This document shows, piece by piece, positions 23,223-35,298 of a stretch of DNA of 64,000 nucleotides. The stretch is from Lathyrus oleraceus (Eukaryota; Streptophyta; Magnoliopsida; Fabales; Fabaceae): contig NC_066585.1 of assembly GCF_024323335.1 (NCBI RefSeq), forward strand, positions 82,882,614 to 82,946,613, in the 5' to 3' direction. The first letter of the stretch is position 1. Every line of letters begins with the position of its first letter. The notes beneath the pieces are model-generated. The model was not told where the DNA came from. It did no database searches and was given only the letters and a program-made list of their open reading frames with translations. Both the position numbers and the translations under genes were made by a program.

Positions 23223-24153
23223 AACTCCCCCTTTGGCAAATTTTGGCTAAAACATATATCTGTCCATTTTGTTCACAAGAAAAAACACATCAGCAGTTAA
23301 ACAGCATGACAGCAGTTTAAGTAGCAACATAAGCAAACACAATTACTAGCTATAACATCTAGTAATACACACATGCACAAGGGTACTTCTTCTCCCCCTA
23401 AAACTGTGCAACACAAACATAATTACTAGTTATAGATGCAACTAGTAAGACACACAAACACACAAATGCACAAGGGTACTTCTTCTCCCCCTAAATCTGT
23501 GCATTACAAACATCTCCTTTAATGATAACAGCACCTGTAACCACATCACCTATAACAGTCAGAATATCATTCTGACATCTGCTTCAACATCACCTGTGCA
23601 CCACATCAGACATCCCCTTTGACATCTATAAACAGAACAACATTCTGTCTTACATCAAACACATCTCCTTCAATAATAGTTGTTCATCTGTTCAACTACA
23701 TCAGTACATACATCTCCACATCAGCTCCACATATTTCACTGCTCCACATAATCACTTCTCCCCCTTTTTAGTCAAAATTTTGACAAAAGGTGACCAATTA
23801 GACAAAATAAATGTCAATTAGCCTAGCAGAGAATGTCACAGCAGATGTTATAACATTAAAAATGTTAAAACATAATTGTTAGGAGATACAAACCATCATC
23901 ATACACAACTGTGACAGCTGAGATAATGAGAAATCCATCGAACTCATTAAGAGCCCAAATATTACATAAAGGCATCAGTAAGGACTGCCACAAATTACAC
24001 ATATTACAACAGAAAAACAACAGTACAACATCAAATTCTTCAGCATCAAAACAGCAGGGGAACTAGTCTTCATATCAGCACACAGAACATCCAACCCAAC
24101 CCAGTCTTCATCACAGCACACACAGTCTTTATATCAGGGGGAACCATTACCAC
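23223..24153 (-). other. Polypurine tract and 3' UTR of element E
   Basis: On the minus strand the purine tract GCCAAAGGGGGAGTT (23237-23223) abuts the LTR start TGTTGG, as is typical of SIRE-like copia elements. The rest, between the env-like stop and this tract, is AT-rich with short repeated segments (for example near 23380-23400 and 23470-23490). No coding capacity is seen. Confidence 0.75.
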
Positions 24154-25901
24154 TTAATCTGAGGAAGAAGCATCATCTTCATATTCAGAATCAGAGCTGC
24201 CACTAGATTGAGCATTGGACCTCTCACTTGAGGTATTGGCATCTGAATCCTTGGTCTCACCAGCCTTCTCCATCTTTTCCTTCTCTAGGCTACTAATAAG
24301 AACCTCCAAAGCCTCTTTTCTTGCCTTGGCAACCCTAATACCATTATCCAGTTCTTTACAAGTTTCCTTTAGTTGATCAATTAAGCTACCTTGAGAGGCA
24401 GACTCCTTTCTTCCAGATGTCATGACAACATCATTGACATGGCTTCCTTCAAACAGTTTGTAGTGAATGGATAGTAGAGCCTTTCTTCTGCTTGGAATGT
24501 CAGTTGTGTTGAGAATGCCTGGTTGCTGGCTCAAGACAATTCCACAGATGATAGATGGAAAGGCAATGGGCAGCTTCACTACATTAGTGGAGGTATGTCT
24601 GACTATTTGATCAAACATAAACCTTCCAAAGTCAAAGTTTATCCTGGTTCCAATAGCATAAATGATTCTTCCAAGACCAATGGAGATGGTTGAGATATGA
24701 TTAGTAGGCACCCAGTTGGCTGAACCAATCTTATGTGAGATGGCATATTTGACAGTTAGCTTGCCAACTGATAGGTGATTCCTACTAGTCCTACAGACTT
24801 CATTGTCTGTAGCCTCTAAATCTACACATCCATCAGTTCATCTCCCTAGGAACTTGTTGGTTATGGTTGGGGAGAATCTCACGCATCTACCTCTTACAAA
24901 AACCTTGCAAAACTCCTTGCTACTCTTTTCAAAAGTATCCTCTGGGATATTCACAACAAATTCTTTCACCAACCCCTCAAAGCATTGGGGTAAACCAACA
25001 ATAGTTTTCAACAGCCCAACATTCTTGATCAAATCCATCACTTCCTTCACCTCTACAACCTCCTTTCTAGCTCCCTTTCAACAGCTACCCTCCTTTGAAT
25101 GACAAACTTCCATTTGGAAGCACCATCTTCTAAATGAAAGAAGATATTATCTAAGTGCACAGCTGCCACTTTGCCTGGAGACTTCTTAATAGCCTGCTTT
25201 TTAGCAGGGGAGATGTCTGGGACATCGTCTTCGACATCCTCTTCAGAGTCAGAACTCTCTCTTTCTTTCCTCTTCCTAACCTCAACTTTACTCCATGATT
25301 TGGAGGGTCCTACACCAATAACCTTTTTCACTCTTCTTGTTGTCCTCATTTCAGCCACAGTCTTCCCTTTTTTGGTCCTCAGTTTCTTTGCTACACTTGG
25401 TTTCACAAGATGGACCAATGTGTCATCTTCTTCCTCAGGACTTTCTTCCTCTAAATCAATAATATTCTCAGCTGTTTCATGAGACACGATTGCTGGTTTC
25501 TTGCTAGGTACGGTTTTACCTAGAGAACATAATCCCTCAATAGCCACTTCCTTCTCTGATCTAGATGAGTCATCGTCTTTCTCAGCTTGGGGTTCCACCT
25601 CAGAAGAGGGGTCCCTTCTAGACAGAAGGGTAGAAACACCCTTGACTGTATGCCCTTCATTTAGAATCCTAGTAACTAGGTTCCTAATGGTACGATCAGT
25701 AAAGTGCATGTCATCTTTATGAGGAGATTTTTCAGGAATGTTACCTTGCTTACTTTCAGCCATGGAAGAAGGACCTGGGGCGTCACCTTGTATCAAACAA
25801 AGAGGAGTAACGCCCAGCACGTCTTCATCTAGATACTCCATGGAGGGAGTCCTTGCATGATGAGTAGGTTTTGAACCAGAGGATGAGGGATGTTGAGACA
25901 T
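24154..25901 (-). pseudogene. Env-like accessory ORF of element E (putative plant transposon protein family)
   Basis: Starts at ATG 25901-25899 (MSQHPSSSGSKP) and ends at 24154. The N-terminal half is acidic and Ser/Lys-rich (DLEEESPEEEDD, KKLRTKKGKTV). The second half carries the block CFEGLVKEFVVNIP (near 24960) and the conserved ANWVPTNHIS region (near 24710), seen in the putative plant transposon protein family found in SIRE-type elements. The C-terminal part is a charged helix with a Ser/Asp tail. A frameshift near 25070 and a TGA at 24837-24835 break it. It has been called env-like by position in SIRE elements; I see no signal peptide or convincing membrane segment, so an envelope role is unproven. 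Confidence 0.72.
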
Positions 25902-26855
25902 TTTGTTGAACTTTTGAGAAAAATCTCTTTGCCCTAGCAGAGGTTTGCTGAGAAGTTGGATGAAGATGGAAATGGTTGTGTTTAGGTAGCGTGTGGAAAT
26001 GGCATAGATACTAGTTCCAATACTAGGTAATGATTCATCATTAATGTGGCTCTTTCTTTTAAGTGGGAAGACAATATTGTTATTACCTTTTCCATTCCTC
26101 ATTAATTGCCATAACTTCACAATAATCCAAATCCCCAATTTCCCTCTTACATATTCAAGTTGATCATCATCCAAACCCCTTGCAAATTTTCCAGCTAATT
26201 GCATTTCATGCTCTAGAGTTATGAATTTGTCTTTAATAAATTCTCTAATGGAGTGATGACATAAATTAATGTGCCTGGTCCAACTGTGCTGAATAGGATT
26301 TTTGGACATAGTTGTAGCATTCAGGTTGTCATAGTACAATGTCATGACATCGTATGTGACATTGTATGCAATCATCAGTAGTTTCAACCAACCCTGTTGA
26401 GAACAGCTACTTCCATCTGCTATATATTCAGCACAAACACTACTTTCATCTTTCAAAAGTGTAGGAGCAGGTGTCCTTTCACTCTCCATCCCAATCTTCA
26501 CAGCATTGTTCTTGGCACTTTCGCTTTGAGATAGACACATAGGCCCTTCTATCTGATTGATTTGTAGCCCAAGTCCAACAAAGCTCTTTCCAACTTCAGA
26601 CTGTATATGACTAGCAACATGTTCAACCATCTGATTCAACCTCCTATCTATGTGAGCCATCATGAGCTTTTCTCCTTTGGAAGTGATGTTAAGTCTGAGT
26701 TTCTGGTGTGACATCCTTGTCTGACATTTCTCACAGACTTTCAATTTCGGAGTTTCTCTAGCAGATATAATCATCCTTATCCCTTTCTCTTTGACTAAGG
26801 TACATTTTGAGGAGTAACTAATTTGAGAGTTCCATATGTAATAGTTGTCTTTGGT
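25902..26855 (-). pseudogene. Pol remnant of element E: integrase start joined to RNase H end
   Basis: In frame with the upstream gag-protease after a TGA at about 26856. The integrase zinc-domain end (VCEKCQTRMSHQKL, near 26735-26690) is followed by about 200 bp that I cannot assign (KLMMAHIDRRLNQMVEH and on). The C-terminal RNase H then appears (CAEYIADGSSCSQQGWLKLL near 26430, HINLCHHSIREFIKDKFI near 26250). The integrase core and the whole RT are missing, a deletion of several kb relative to a normal copia pol. The frame continues without a stop into the env-like ORF. Confidence 0.78.
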
Positions 26856-28976
26856 TCAGACTCCTTCCATGATCACTTCACTTTCTTTGTTGGTAATCAC
26901 ACATTCAGTTTTAGTGAAGTTAACATATAGACCTTGGTCACATAGTTGACTGATGCTTATTAGATTTGCAGTCAAGCCTTTAACAAGTAGGACCTTGTCA
27001 AGTTTATGAACTCCAGGACAATTAAGTTGATCTATTCCCTTGATTTCACCCTTTGCTCCATCACCAAAGGTTACATAGCTTATGGCATGGGAATGAAGGC
27101 CAGTTAGCAGGTCTTTGTTTCGAGTCATGTGTCTGGAGCATCCACTATCAAAATACCAATCTTCTTTGGCTGAGACTCTAAGGGGAATGTGAGCTATTAG
27201 ACTTGTAACATTAGTCTTAGGAACCCATTGCTTCTTGTTGACAGGCCTATGCTGTTTGGGTCTGGGTTGATAGTGAGTCTGATGATGAACAGGGCAAGGA
27301 TAACCATACAACTTATAGCAGAAGGGCTTCAGGTGACCAAATTTCCCACAGTAATGGCATCTCCATCTTTGGTGTTTCCCTTTCTACTGTCTTCTCTTCT
27401 GATGTTGTGACATATGATGTGACATCACAGGTTTGCTTTTACTATGGCTGCACTTAGGTTTGGCTTTAGGTTTGCAACCAGTGTAACTGCACTCAGGCTT
27501 AGATCCATTATATCCAATGCCAGATTTGTCTCCTGTTATTTGTCCAGTTTGGAGAATCTTGTCTAGGGAGTCAGATACATTATTTAACATTCTTACATAC
27601 TTGGTCATCTCTTCTAGTTTAGAACTCAAGAACATAGCTTCAGTTTTTAACTTGGAGATGGTTTCCACATGGTCTGCCTTCTCATTCTCCAGCTGTACTA
27701 TCTTCTGGCTTTCAACTTGTTGACTTTCATCTAGCTTGGCATTCAAAACCACTGCTTCTATTTTTAATTTGGAGATGGTTTCCAACTGTTCTACCTTCTT
27801 ATTCTCAAGTTGAGTTATTACCTTTTTCTGGCTTTCAACCTGTTTACACACCTCTACACTTTTGTGACACAACTTTCTATAGGTAGTGGACAACTCTTCA
27901 AAGATTACTTCATCATCACTAGAGTCTTCATCAGACCCCCATCTTCCAGTCAAAGTAGTCACCAAATTTGCAGACTCTTCTGTTTCACTCTCATCAGACC
28001 AAGTGGCAGCAAGACTCATCTTCTGCTTCTTGAGGTAGGTTCCACATTCAGTCCCGATGTGTCCATACCCATCACATTCATAGCACTGTACTTCTTTTCC
28101 TTCTTTGGGATTATCATCTACTCTTGTTCTTCTTCCAGCATTATTGGATTTACTGATGCCTGATGAGATGTTCTTGACACTAGCCTTAGACCTTACATCC
28201 ATCTTTTTCAACAATTTGTTGAACTATTTTCCCAGCATTGCTACTTCATTGGCCAAATCTTCATCAACATCCTGACTATTTTCCTCTTCTGTATTTGACA
28301 TGAAGGCCATGCTCTTGGTTTTCTTTTCAGAACCATCATTTAACCCCATCTCAAATGTTTGGAGGGAACCAATTAGCTCATCAACTCTCATGTTGGAGAT
28401 GTCTTGAGACTCTTCTATAGCAGTCACCTTCATAGAAAATCTCTTAGGGAGTGACTTGAGTATTTTCCTTACCAATTTTTCATCTGACATCTTCTCTCCC
28501 AGGGCTCCTGAGGAATTAGCAATTTCAAGGATACTCATATGAAATTCATGAATATTTTCATCTTCTTTCATCCTTAAATTTTCAAACTTGGAGGTGAGCA
28601 GCTGTAGTCTAGACATCTTTACTTTAGAGGTGCCTTCATGAGTGGTCTTGAGAATGCCTCAAGCATCTTTAGCCACTTCACAGTTGTTTACCAACCTGAA
28701 AATATTCTTGTCTACTCCATTGAATATTGCATTCAATGCTTTAGAATTTCCAAGGGCTAGATCATCCTCCTCCTTGGACCATTGTTCTTCAGGTTTCTTA
28801 TCAGTTGTGGCTTCTCCTTCTTTAGTAATTACAGGATGTACCCAGCCTGTTAACACAACCTTCCAAGCCTTGTTATCAAGAGATTTTAGGAAAGCTACCA
28901 TTCGAGGTATCCAATAGTCATAGTTAGATCCATCCAAAATTGGTGGCCTGTGAACAGATCCTCCATTTCTCTCCAT
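26856..28976 (-). pseudogene. Gag and protease of element E (copia type)
   Basis: ATG at 28976-28974 (MERNGGSVHRPPILDGSNYD). One frame throughout, with stops at 28659, 28224, 27384 and 26856. Gag core: LVRKILKSLPKRFSMKVTAI near 28470. A CCHC knuckle CYECDGYGHIGTEC lies near 28085, followed by a coiled coil holding an internal repeat (ISKLKIEAV and ISKLKTEAM units, 27640-27830). A second knuckle, CHYCGKFGHLKPFC (near 27345), precedes the copia protease active site WYFDSGCSRHMT (near 27160). Three of the four stops could come from C-to-T changes (TGA or TAG in CGA/CAG-like contexts). Confidence 0.86.
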
Positions 28977-29026
28977 ACTACCAGAAAGTATTGTCCCTAG
29001 ATCTCACCCAGAACCAGAGCAGGATG

Positions 29027-29041
29027 CCTGCTCTAGTACCA
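29027..29041 (-). other. Primer binding site of element E
   Basis: On the minus strand TGGTACTAGAGCAGG begins two bases after the 5' LTR. It resembles the initiator-Met tRNA primer site TGGTATCAGAGC with two adjacent mismatches. Confidence 0.7.
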
Positions 29042-29043
29042 AT

Positions 29044-30255
29044 TAAAATTCTGGTATCAGATATGAGATGTCGAAGGTAATGTCACGACACTAATATCTG
29101 AGTAATGCAAAGAGGATAAAGATAAAGAATAGTAATGCAAGATTCACAAGCAATTGTTAACCCAGTTCGGTCCAACTCACCTACATCTGGGGGCTAACAA
29201 GCCAGGAAGGAAATCCACTAAAATAGAATCAGTTCAAAGACTCTCCGTACACTTCAACAAGTTACAGTCTTTCTCACCTAATCTCTACCAGTGCAATTTC
29301 TACCTAAGCACTCTTAGATATGAGAACCCACTCTCTTCCCTTCAATCACACCTGTGATTTTACACAACAATTCCTTGTGAAAAGAAAACACTTTTCAATA
29401 ACACACACTTGATTTTACTTCAAAGTTTCAATCAAGTAGACACACACTTGATCTTGCTTAACAACTTTGATCAAGTAGACACACACTTGATCTTGCTTAA
29501 CAACTTTGATCAAGTAGACACACACTCTTGCTTACATGCTTTGAGTGACAAATTACAACCACAAATCAGACCAATTCAATCATCTATGGATGAATTGAAT
29601 GGCTTACAAGTCTCACGACTAAACAAGACACAAACCCTTGCTCTCTCTCAATATTTTGCTCTGTATTGGTTGTGTGTCAAATCAGGCTTTCCAAGTCCCT
29701 TTTTATAGAAGCTTTCAGCTTGGCTTGGACATCTTGAAAACCCTAAAACTATTTTCCAATTAAATCTTCTCATAACAGCTGATTAGATCTCTTTGGAAAA
29801 TAAGTAAATCAGGTTGTAATCAATGATTGAATGCGCCTGCAAATCAGATCTTCAATCATACACAAATTTCCATTAAATGCACAATCACAAAACACATAAC
29901 ATTCTCCCTGAATGTTTTGTGTACAGGATGTCATGACATCGGGTCTGACATCCTGGAACAATCCTGCATAATTCCATAATTCCATTTATAATTTCCAGCA
30001 GGTACATACATATTAGATGCCATGATATTAGGTATGACATCCTGATACAATCCTGCATAATCATATTTCTTAAACTCCAGTAGGTACACAATATCAGATG
30101 CCATGACATGGTGTATGACATTCTGAAACAATCCTGCATAATTATGTTTTTAAACACCAGCAGGTACATAGATATCTTAAGTTAAGACATCACATGCAAC
30201 ATCTTGTTAACACTCTTTGTTTTACCAAAGTTGCTGCCAACACTTAGAACCAACA
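29044..30255 (-). repeat. 5' LTR of element E
   Basis: 1212-bp partner of 22012-23222; its last bases read TTTTA instead of TTTCA on the minus strand. The copies differ by a few percent by eye, an intermediate age. It shares the 39-bp repeats and the perfect palindrome GATGTCATGACATC (29927-29940; 22894-22907 in the other LTR). Confidence 0.92.
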
Positions 30256-33200
30256 ATGAGAAAAAGCATGAAAATGGTACACAAAGCTCCTAATTATCAT
30301 ATATGTCTCCCAAGTGTCTCAATTTTCCAATTTGATCAAGATAACCCAAAGGGCTTGAAGATTGTTTCCCAAGGAAACCCTAATTTCCCTGTGCTTTGAC
30401 TGTGCCTTGCCCATGAAGCAATCTCAACCTATGATCAAATTTAATCAAGTTAAGTTATTTCATTCATCATTTTATGCATATGTGAGCCTATTTGAGGATC
30501 CTCAATCATTTATTCATCAAGGTTGGAAGTTTAGCCTTGAAAAGTTGACCAGTCAAGTCATCTGACTAAGCTGAGCACCATTAAGATATAACTTTTTATG
30601 TGTTTGTCAAATAAAGAGGACCCCAAGATAAAAAACTGTTCTTAAGAACTATATGAACACCTTTCATGTTCATAAAAAATCCATTTGAAACTTGGAAGGT
30701 CATCATTCATTTCAAAATATTATAGGTCATTCTGATTGAAACCCTAATTTTGGGTCAACTTACCAAGGGCATAATTTCCTTAATTTTTATGATTTTGAGG
30801 TGAGACCAAATGAATTGGAAATCTTGAGATGTCTAATTCAAATGTTATGTTGGACTAAATTTCATAATCATAAAATAAATACATGTGATAATACAAAACA
30901 TTATAGGTCATCTTGGACCTAATTCATTGAATTTGAAAAAGTACCCAACTTTAAATGCCCATAACTTTCACATGCCAAATTAATTTTTGCCCAACATGAC
31001 TTTTGTTCCTTATTCCAAGGGCTTTCCAACCATTACACACATTACTCATTTGGATGTACCATTTGGGAGTTTCTAATTCATTTCCATTTATGTGTATTTT
31101 GGTATTTCATGGTGAAATTTGAACGTGAAAGCTAGTTCCCTCCAAAGGGCATGTCCAAATCCTTTCCATATGAACTCAGCAAGCTTTTGCATTCATCATT
31201 GGGCCTCCCACACGCCTGTACAGGCCCATGCACATCCATGTTCAATTTGCCATGCACATGAAAGAAGCGTGTGACCCAATGCTTTTAGCTATAAATAGAG
31301 GTTCCCTCTCATTCATTTGGTAACCTTTTGGAGATTTGAATTGCTGCAGCATTGAAACCATAGCCATACCAAAGGAATTTTTCAGAAATTTTTCTCATTT
31401 TCGAGCTTGAAATTCAGCATCATTAGCTGATCTTCAAAGCCTAATTCCTTAGCCTTTCACTTCCACTACATCCATAGATCAAAGAGGAGCAAAGAACTTG
31501 GAGGTTTCATGGCCAGAGGTGCTTCAATTCAGAGGTATACATTCAAACTTTTTGGATCTAGAACTCTCATTTCAATGTAGCATTCTTGTGTTTTTGTGGT
31601 TTTCTGAAGTCCTCACACTTGAGGAAAGCTTGTGATGCTTTCAATTTTCCATTTCATGAACTTTCAGTTTGAATACCGTGATCTTCTCCTTCACATTTCT
31701 CTCAATATAGGAAGAGTGAGGAAGATCCGTGGATACAGTGGTGATCTCAATCACACGAGCTTCATTTCCATGTCTTTGTTTTTAATTTTTATAAGTTTCA
31801 TTTTCCTGCAACTGGTGGCCGGAGGTTGTTGTTCCACCGGAGAAGATGGTGGTTTCCACCACCATCACCACGTGTGCACTCTTGTAGCCATTGGATATGA
31901 TTTCCATGTTCTAATCGTGTGCATCCATTGTGTTGACTTATTTTAATACATGTTGTTGCGCATTTGACTCAAGCACACCATACGCCATCTAATCTGGACA
32001 GTCCATTGATGCCACGTCAATTAATGAGTTGCATCACGCGGCTGTGGTTTTTTCCATTTATTCTATTTTCATTTTATTTTCAGTTAATTCATTTGATTTC
32101 AAAAATTCATAAAAAAAATCATTTGAAGTCATAAAAGAATGAGACCAATTCCAATATTTTTCTTGAAAAATCTAGTTTCATATTTTGATTTTTAATTATT
32201 TTGTGACTTCATTTGATATTTTTTATAGATTATTTTATTTATAATAGTTTTAATTCATTTTAAAATACTTTCTGACTTTTAAAAAATCCAAAAATATTTT
32301 CCTAGCATCTATGGATCATGATAAGTCAATGAAAAATAGTCTCATCAATTTCTTATTTGATTTGAGATTATTTGAGATTTTAATTCATATTGTGCTATTT
32401 TTAATTGTTTTTAATTGCTTTCTGATTTCAAAAATTTGTGAGAAAATTAGTCAAAGCTTGTTTGACTATGCTGAACCTATGAGAATTTAATTGGACTCTT
32501 TGAAGTTGTTTTGAATTGAATTTGTGGTTTGACCTTATTTTTTTATTTTTTATTTGCATGTTATTTTAATTCAAAAAAATACCAAAAAATACCATTGACT
32601 CTTTGACTTGTTATCTTCATTTCTCTTCTGTTTGGTGTTGGTTGATGTTGATTTGACTCAAATTTGATCAATTGGATTTGGTTGTGGTCTGATTTTCCCC
32701 TCCCTTTCATCTTCATCCCTTTCTTTCCATCAATGGCCAATGAGTTAAAGTCTTATGGTTGGTCTTGACAAATGAGAGGTTTAACCTTCTTTGATCCAAA
32801 CCAAACTCAACTTGATCCATGATCAAGTGAGTTGTTTTGTGTCCAAGATAGGTTGCTTATTGGTTAAGCAAATAACCTAAAGACAATACAAGGCCCTTCC
32901 CCTTTTGTTTGGCATGGTAAGTTTATGGAGCTTGGCTTACTAGTCATGATCTCTAACTTGTGTTTCTTTGCCTATATTTTTATTGAACAGACTCAGATAG
33001 GTGTGACTACTACATTAGTCCACTTACGATTGCTTAACATAGCGCTACATTGTCTTACGACAAGCTAACATAACTTTACTAACTCCTAACTTTAATTTGA
33101 GCATTTAATTTCTTGCCATTTACTTTTAATGTCATTTATTTCTTGCTCATTATTCATATTGATTTTCTCTTTGCTCACTTGAGGACATATTTTATGTTTA

Positions 33201-34621
33201 TGTCATTTTTCTTTTGCTCATTTGAGCCCATTATTGTATATAAATATATAGCTATCTTGTGTTTGCTTTGTTTTTGTTTTGTGTGATACAAATGCAAAAA
33301 GGAGAAAGGACTTAGAATTAGGACTCACCTATGCTTAAAGGAGTTCAAGAGAAACTAGGCCTCATGCCTTTAGAATGCAAAATTATTGAAGAGCAACTAG
33401 GCCTCATGCCATTAGAATGCTAAAATTCAAAGTTGATCTTAAAGGACTTCTCCTCCAAACTTATTCTTTGTCCATTCCATCTATTGTGTTGTGAACTTTT
33501 TTGATGTTTGCTTTTGTGTGATAGGGATCCCACCTTGAGATTATGAAAAGAGGACCATTGTCATAAGTAGCCAAGTTAAGAGCCAAGCCAAATGGAGATC
33601 CTAGGAGTTTGAATTCAATTTATTGATTGCTTGTTTGTGTGCTAAGTCCAAAGGAAAGGAGCATCTTGAGTCATCTCTATGACTTCCAGAAAAGGAACTC
33701 CAAGGGTTTATCTTTCCCTCTCTTATCTTTGTATGCTTTAGGAATAGCCCTTCTCTTCTTCTCCCCACTCTAACCAAGCCAAAAATCATTTTCCAAACTT
33801 TGACTTTGTTTCAAATTAGAAACCTAGGCCTTATGCCTTTGACTTTTCAAAACCATTTTCACCAATACTCATTGTGAATAAATCTTAATCCAACTTTGAC
33901 TTCATTTTGTAAATAAATCTAACTTGTAAATATAACTCACTTCAAGTTGTTTTTGTGGTTTCAATGGCCACTTGTTACAACTTTTCAAAAACATTAGTCA
34001 TAGGTTTGAGTTATCATAGTGGTTAATGTAAATCCCACCTCATCCTTAGTGATTGGATTATAAGTCTTCCATGCTTATTATAGGGTTAACCCCTCACTAG
34101 CATGTTGAAGCCTTCCTTACATGATGGATTGTTGGTTTAGGTTGAGTTTTCTCCCTTTTATAACAAAAGACCTTAAGGCTTTTGGTCAAATCAATTCACC
34201 AATCTTTGAGATTTTTTACCCCAAACTACGAGGTTTTGATCCTACCTTTGTGATGGTACGTAGGCAATGAGTTCGTCCATTCAAACAACAAAATTTGTAA
34301 ATATAACCTATTCTCTTCTCATCCCTCCAATATTTTGTACAAATCCTTTCACAAATATAAACCTACAACACATATTTGCAAAAAGGGTTCCCTTAGAGTA
34401 CTAAGGATGTTTTGGGTGCGTAAAACCTTCCCATTTCATAACCAACTCCCTTACCTAGATCTCTGACATTTTTATTAGTTTTTTATTTGAAAAACTTCTT
34501 ACTTGGCTTTTGTTAGCTTTTTAGCCTTTCCTTTGGAAAATAAAAGTGCGGTGGCGACTCGAATTGTATGTTGACTTTTGGTTTAGTCAATAAACCTAAA
34601 AGTAACGAATACCCCGCTACA
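30256..34621 (+). repeat. Solo LTR S, right part
   Basis: Begins with the right ATGAG duplication of element E (30256-30260) and runs to CCGCTACA at 34621. Its first 2.2 kb match B's 3' LTR (from 57569 to 59919), and its distal part matches 1-1226 and the end of element D. Open frames inside it are not conserved between copies, so no gene is called. Confidence 0.88.
31290..31298 (+). promoter_or_regulatory. TATA box of solo LTR S
   Basis: TATAAATAG followed by AGGTTCCCTCTCATTC; conserved at 58809-58817 in B's 3' LTR and, as TATAAATAC, at 61439-61447 in element D. Conservation in three LTRs supports it as the Ogre promoter. Confidence 0.7.
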
Positions 34622-35298
34622 CCAAGTAAGATCATTACTGATAATGGATCGAACTTGAATAATAATATGGTGGAAGCTCTTTGTAAAGACTTCGAGATCG
34701 CACATCATAATTCTTCTCCCTATAGACCCAAGATGAATGGGGTTGTTGAAGCTGCAAATAAGAACATTAAGAAGATTATTCAGAAGATGGTTGTGACATA
34801 TAAGGATTGGCATGAGATGCTCCCATTTGCTTTGCATGGGTATCGTACATCCATCCGCACTTCAACAGGGGAAACCCCTTTCTCTTTTTTTATGGTATGG
34901 AAGCAGTGCTCCCCGTAGAGGTTGAGATTCCGTCATTGCGTGTGCTCATGGAAGCCAAGTTGACTGAGGCTGAATGGTGTCAGACCAGGTTTGATCAGTT
35001 GAATTTAATTGAACAGAAGAGGTTGATTGTCATGTGTCATGGTCAGTTATATCAACAAAGGATGAAGAAAGCTTGTGATAAGAAGGTCAGACCTCGCGTA
35101 TTCAGGGAAGGTGACCTTGTGCTCAAGAAGAGTTTATTTTTCAAACCAGATTCTAGGGGCAAACGGACTCCTAAATATGAAGGCATATATGTTTTTAAGA
35201 GAGCCTTTTCAGGTGGTGCATTGATTATTACAACTATGGATGGGGAAGAGTTCACTCGTCCTGTGAACGCAGATGCAGTCAAGAAATACTTCTCCTAA
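34622..35298 (+). pseudogene. Element A integrase, second part
   Basis: Resumes A's integrase core after solo LTR S: second Asp in IITDNGSNLNNNM (near 34630) and Glu in KMNGVVEAANKN (near 34740), then the C-terminal domain (FREGDLVLKKSLFFKPDSRG near 35100) to TAA 35296-35298. A one-base loss in a T-run near 34888 shifts the frame. The core acidic residues are all present when both halves are counted, so the insertion and the frameshifts, not the active site, disable it. Confidence 0.88.

Larger units (their letters stand above)
22012..30255 (-). mobile_element. Element E: SIRE/Maximus-type Ty1/copia element with env-like ORF, pol mostly deleted
   Basis: Minus-strand element of about 8.2 kb with perfect ATGAG duplications (22007-22011 and 30256-30260). 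Reading along the minus strand: 5' LTR 30255-29044, primer site near 29041-29027, gag and protease 28976-26856, a pol remnant 26855-25902, env-like ORF 25901-24154, 3' UTR, purine tract 23237-23223, 3' LTR 23222-22012. A long coiled-coil gag with CCHC knuckles and an extra ORF after pol are features of the SIRE/Maximus lineage. The integrase core and almost all RT are missing, so it cannot move on its own. Confidence 0.9.
21716..34621 (+). mobile_element. Element S: Ogre-type solo LTR in A's integrase, split by copia element E
   Basis: LTR sequence starts TGTAAGACCC at 21716 and ends CCGCTACA at 34621, with no internal coding region of its own. Flanking duplications are CCAAT (21711-21715) and CCAAG (34622-34626), one mismatch. 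Without element E (22012-30255) and its duplicated ATGAG it is about 4.66 kb, in the range of Ogre LTRs. A lone LTR with matching flanks indicates recombination between the two LTRs of a former full element. Confidence 0.85.

Noticed and set aside
25053..26774. A 573-codon open frame that could be taken as one new protein
   Set aside because: It is a chain of integrase remnant, RNase H remnant and the start of the env-like ORF, formed by deletion.
31632..31946. A 104-codon plus-strand frame in solo LTR S with a hydrophobic middle
   Set aside because: The matching part of B's 3' LTR (from about 59155) has a deletion that breaks the frame, and there is no family resemblance.
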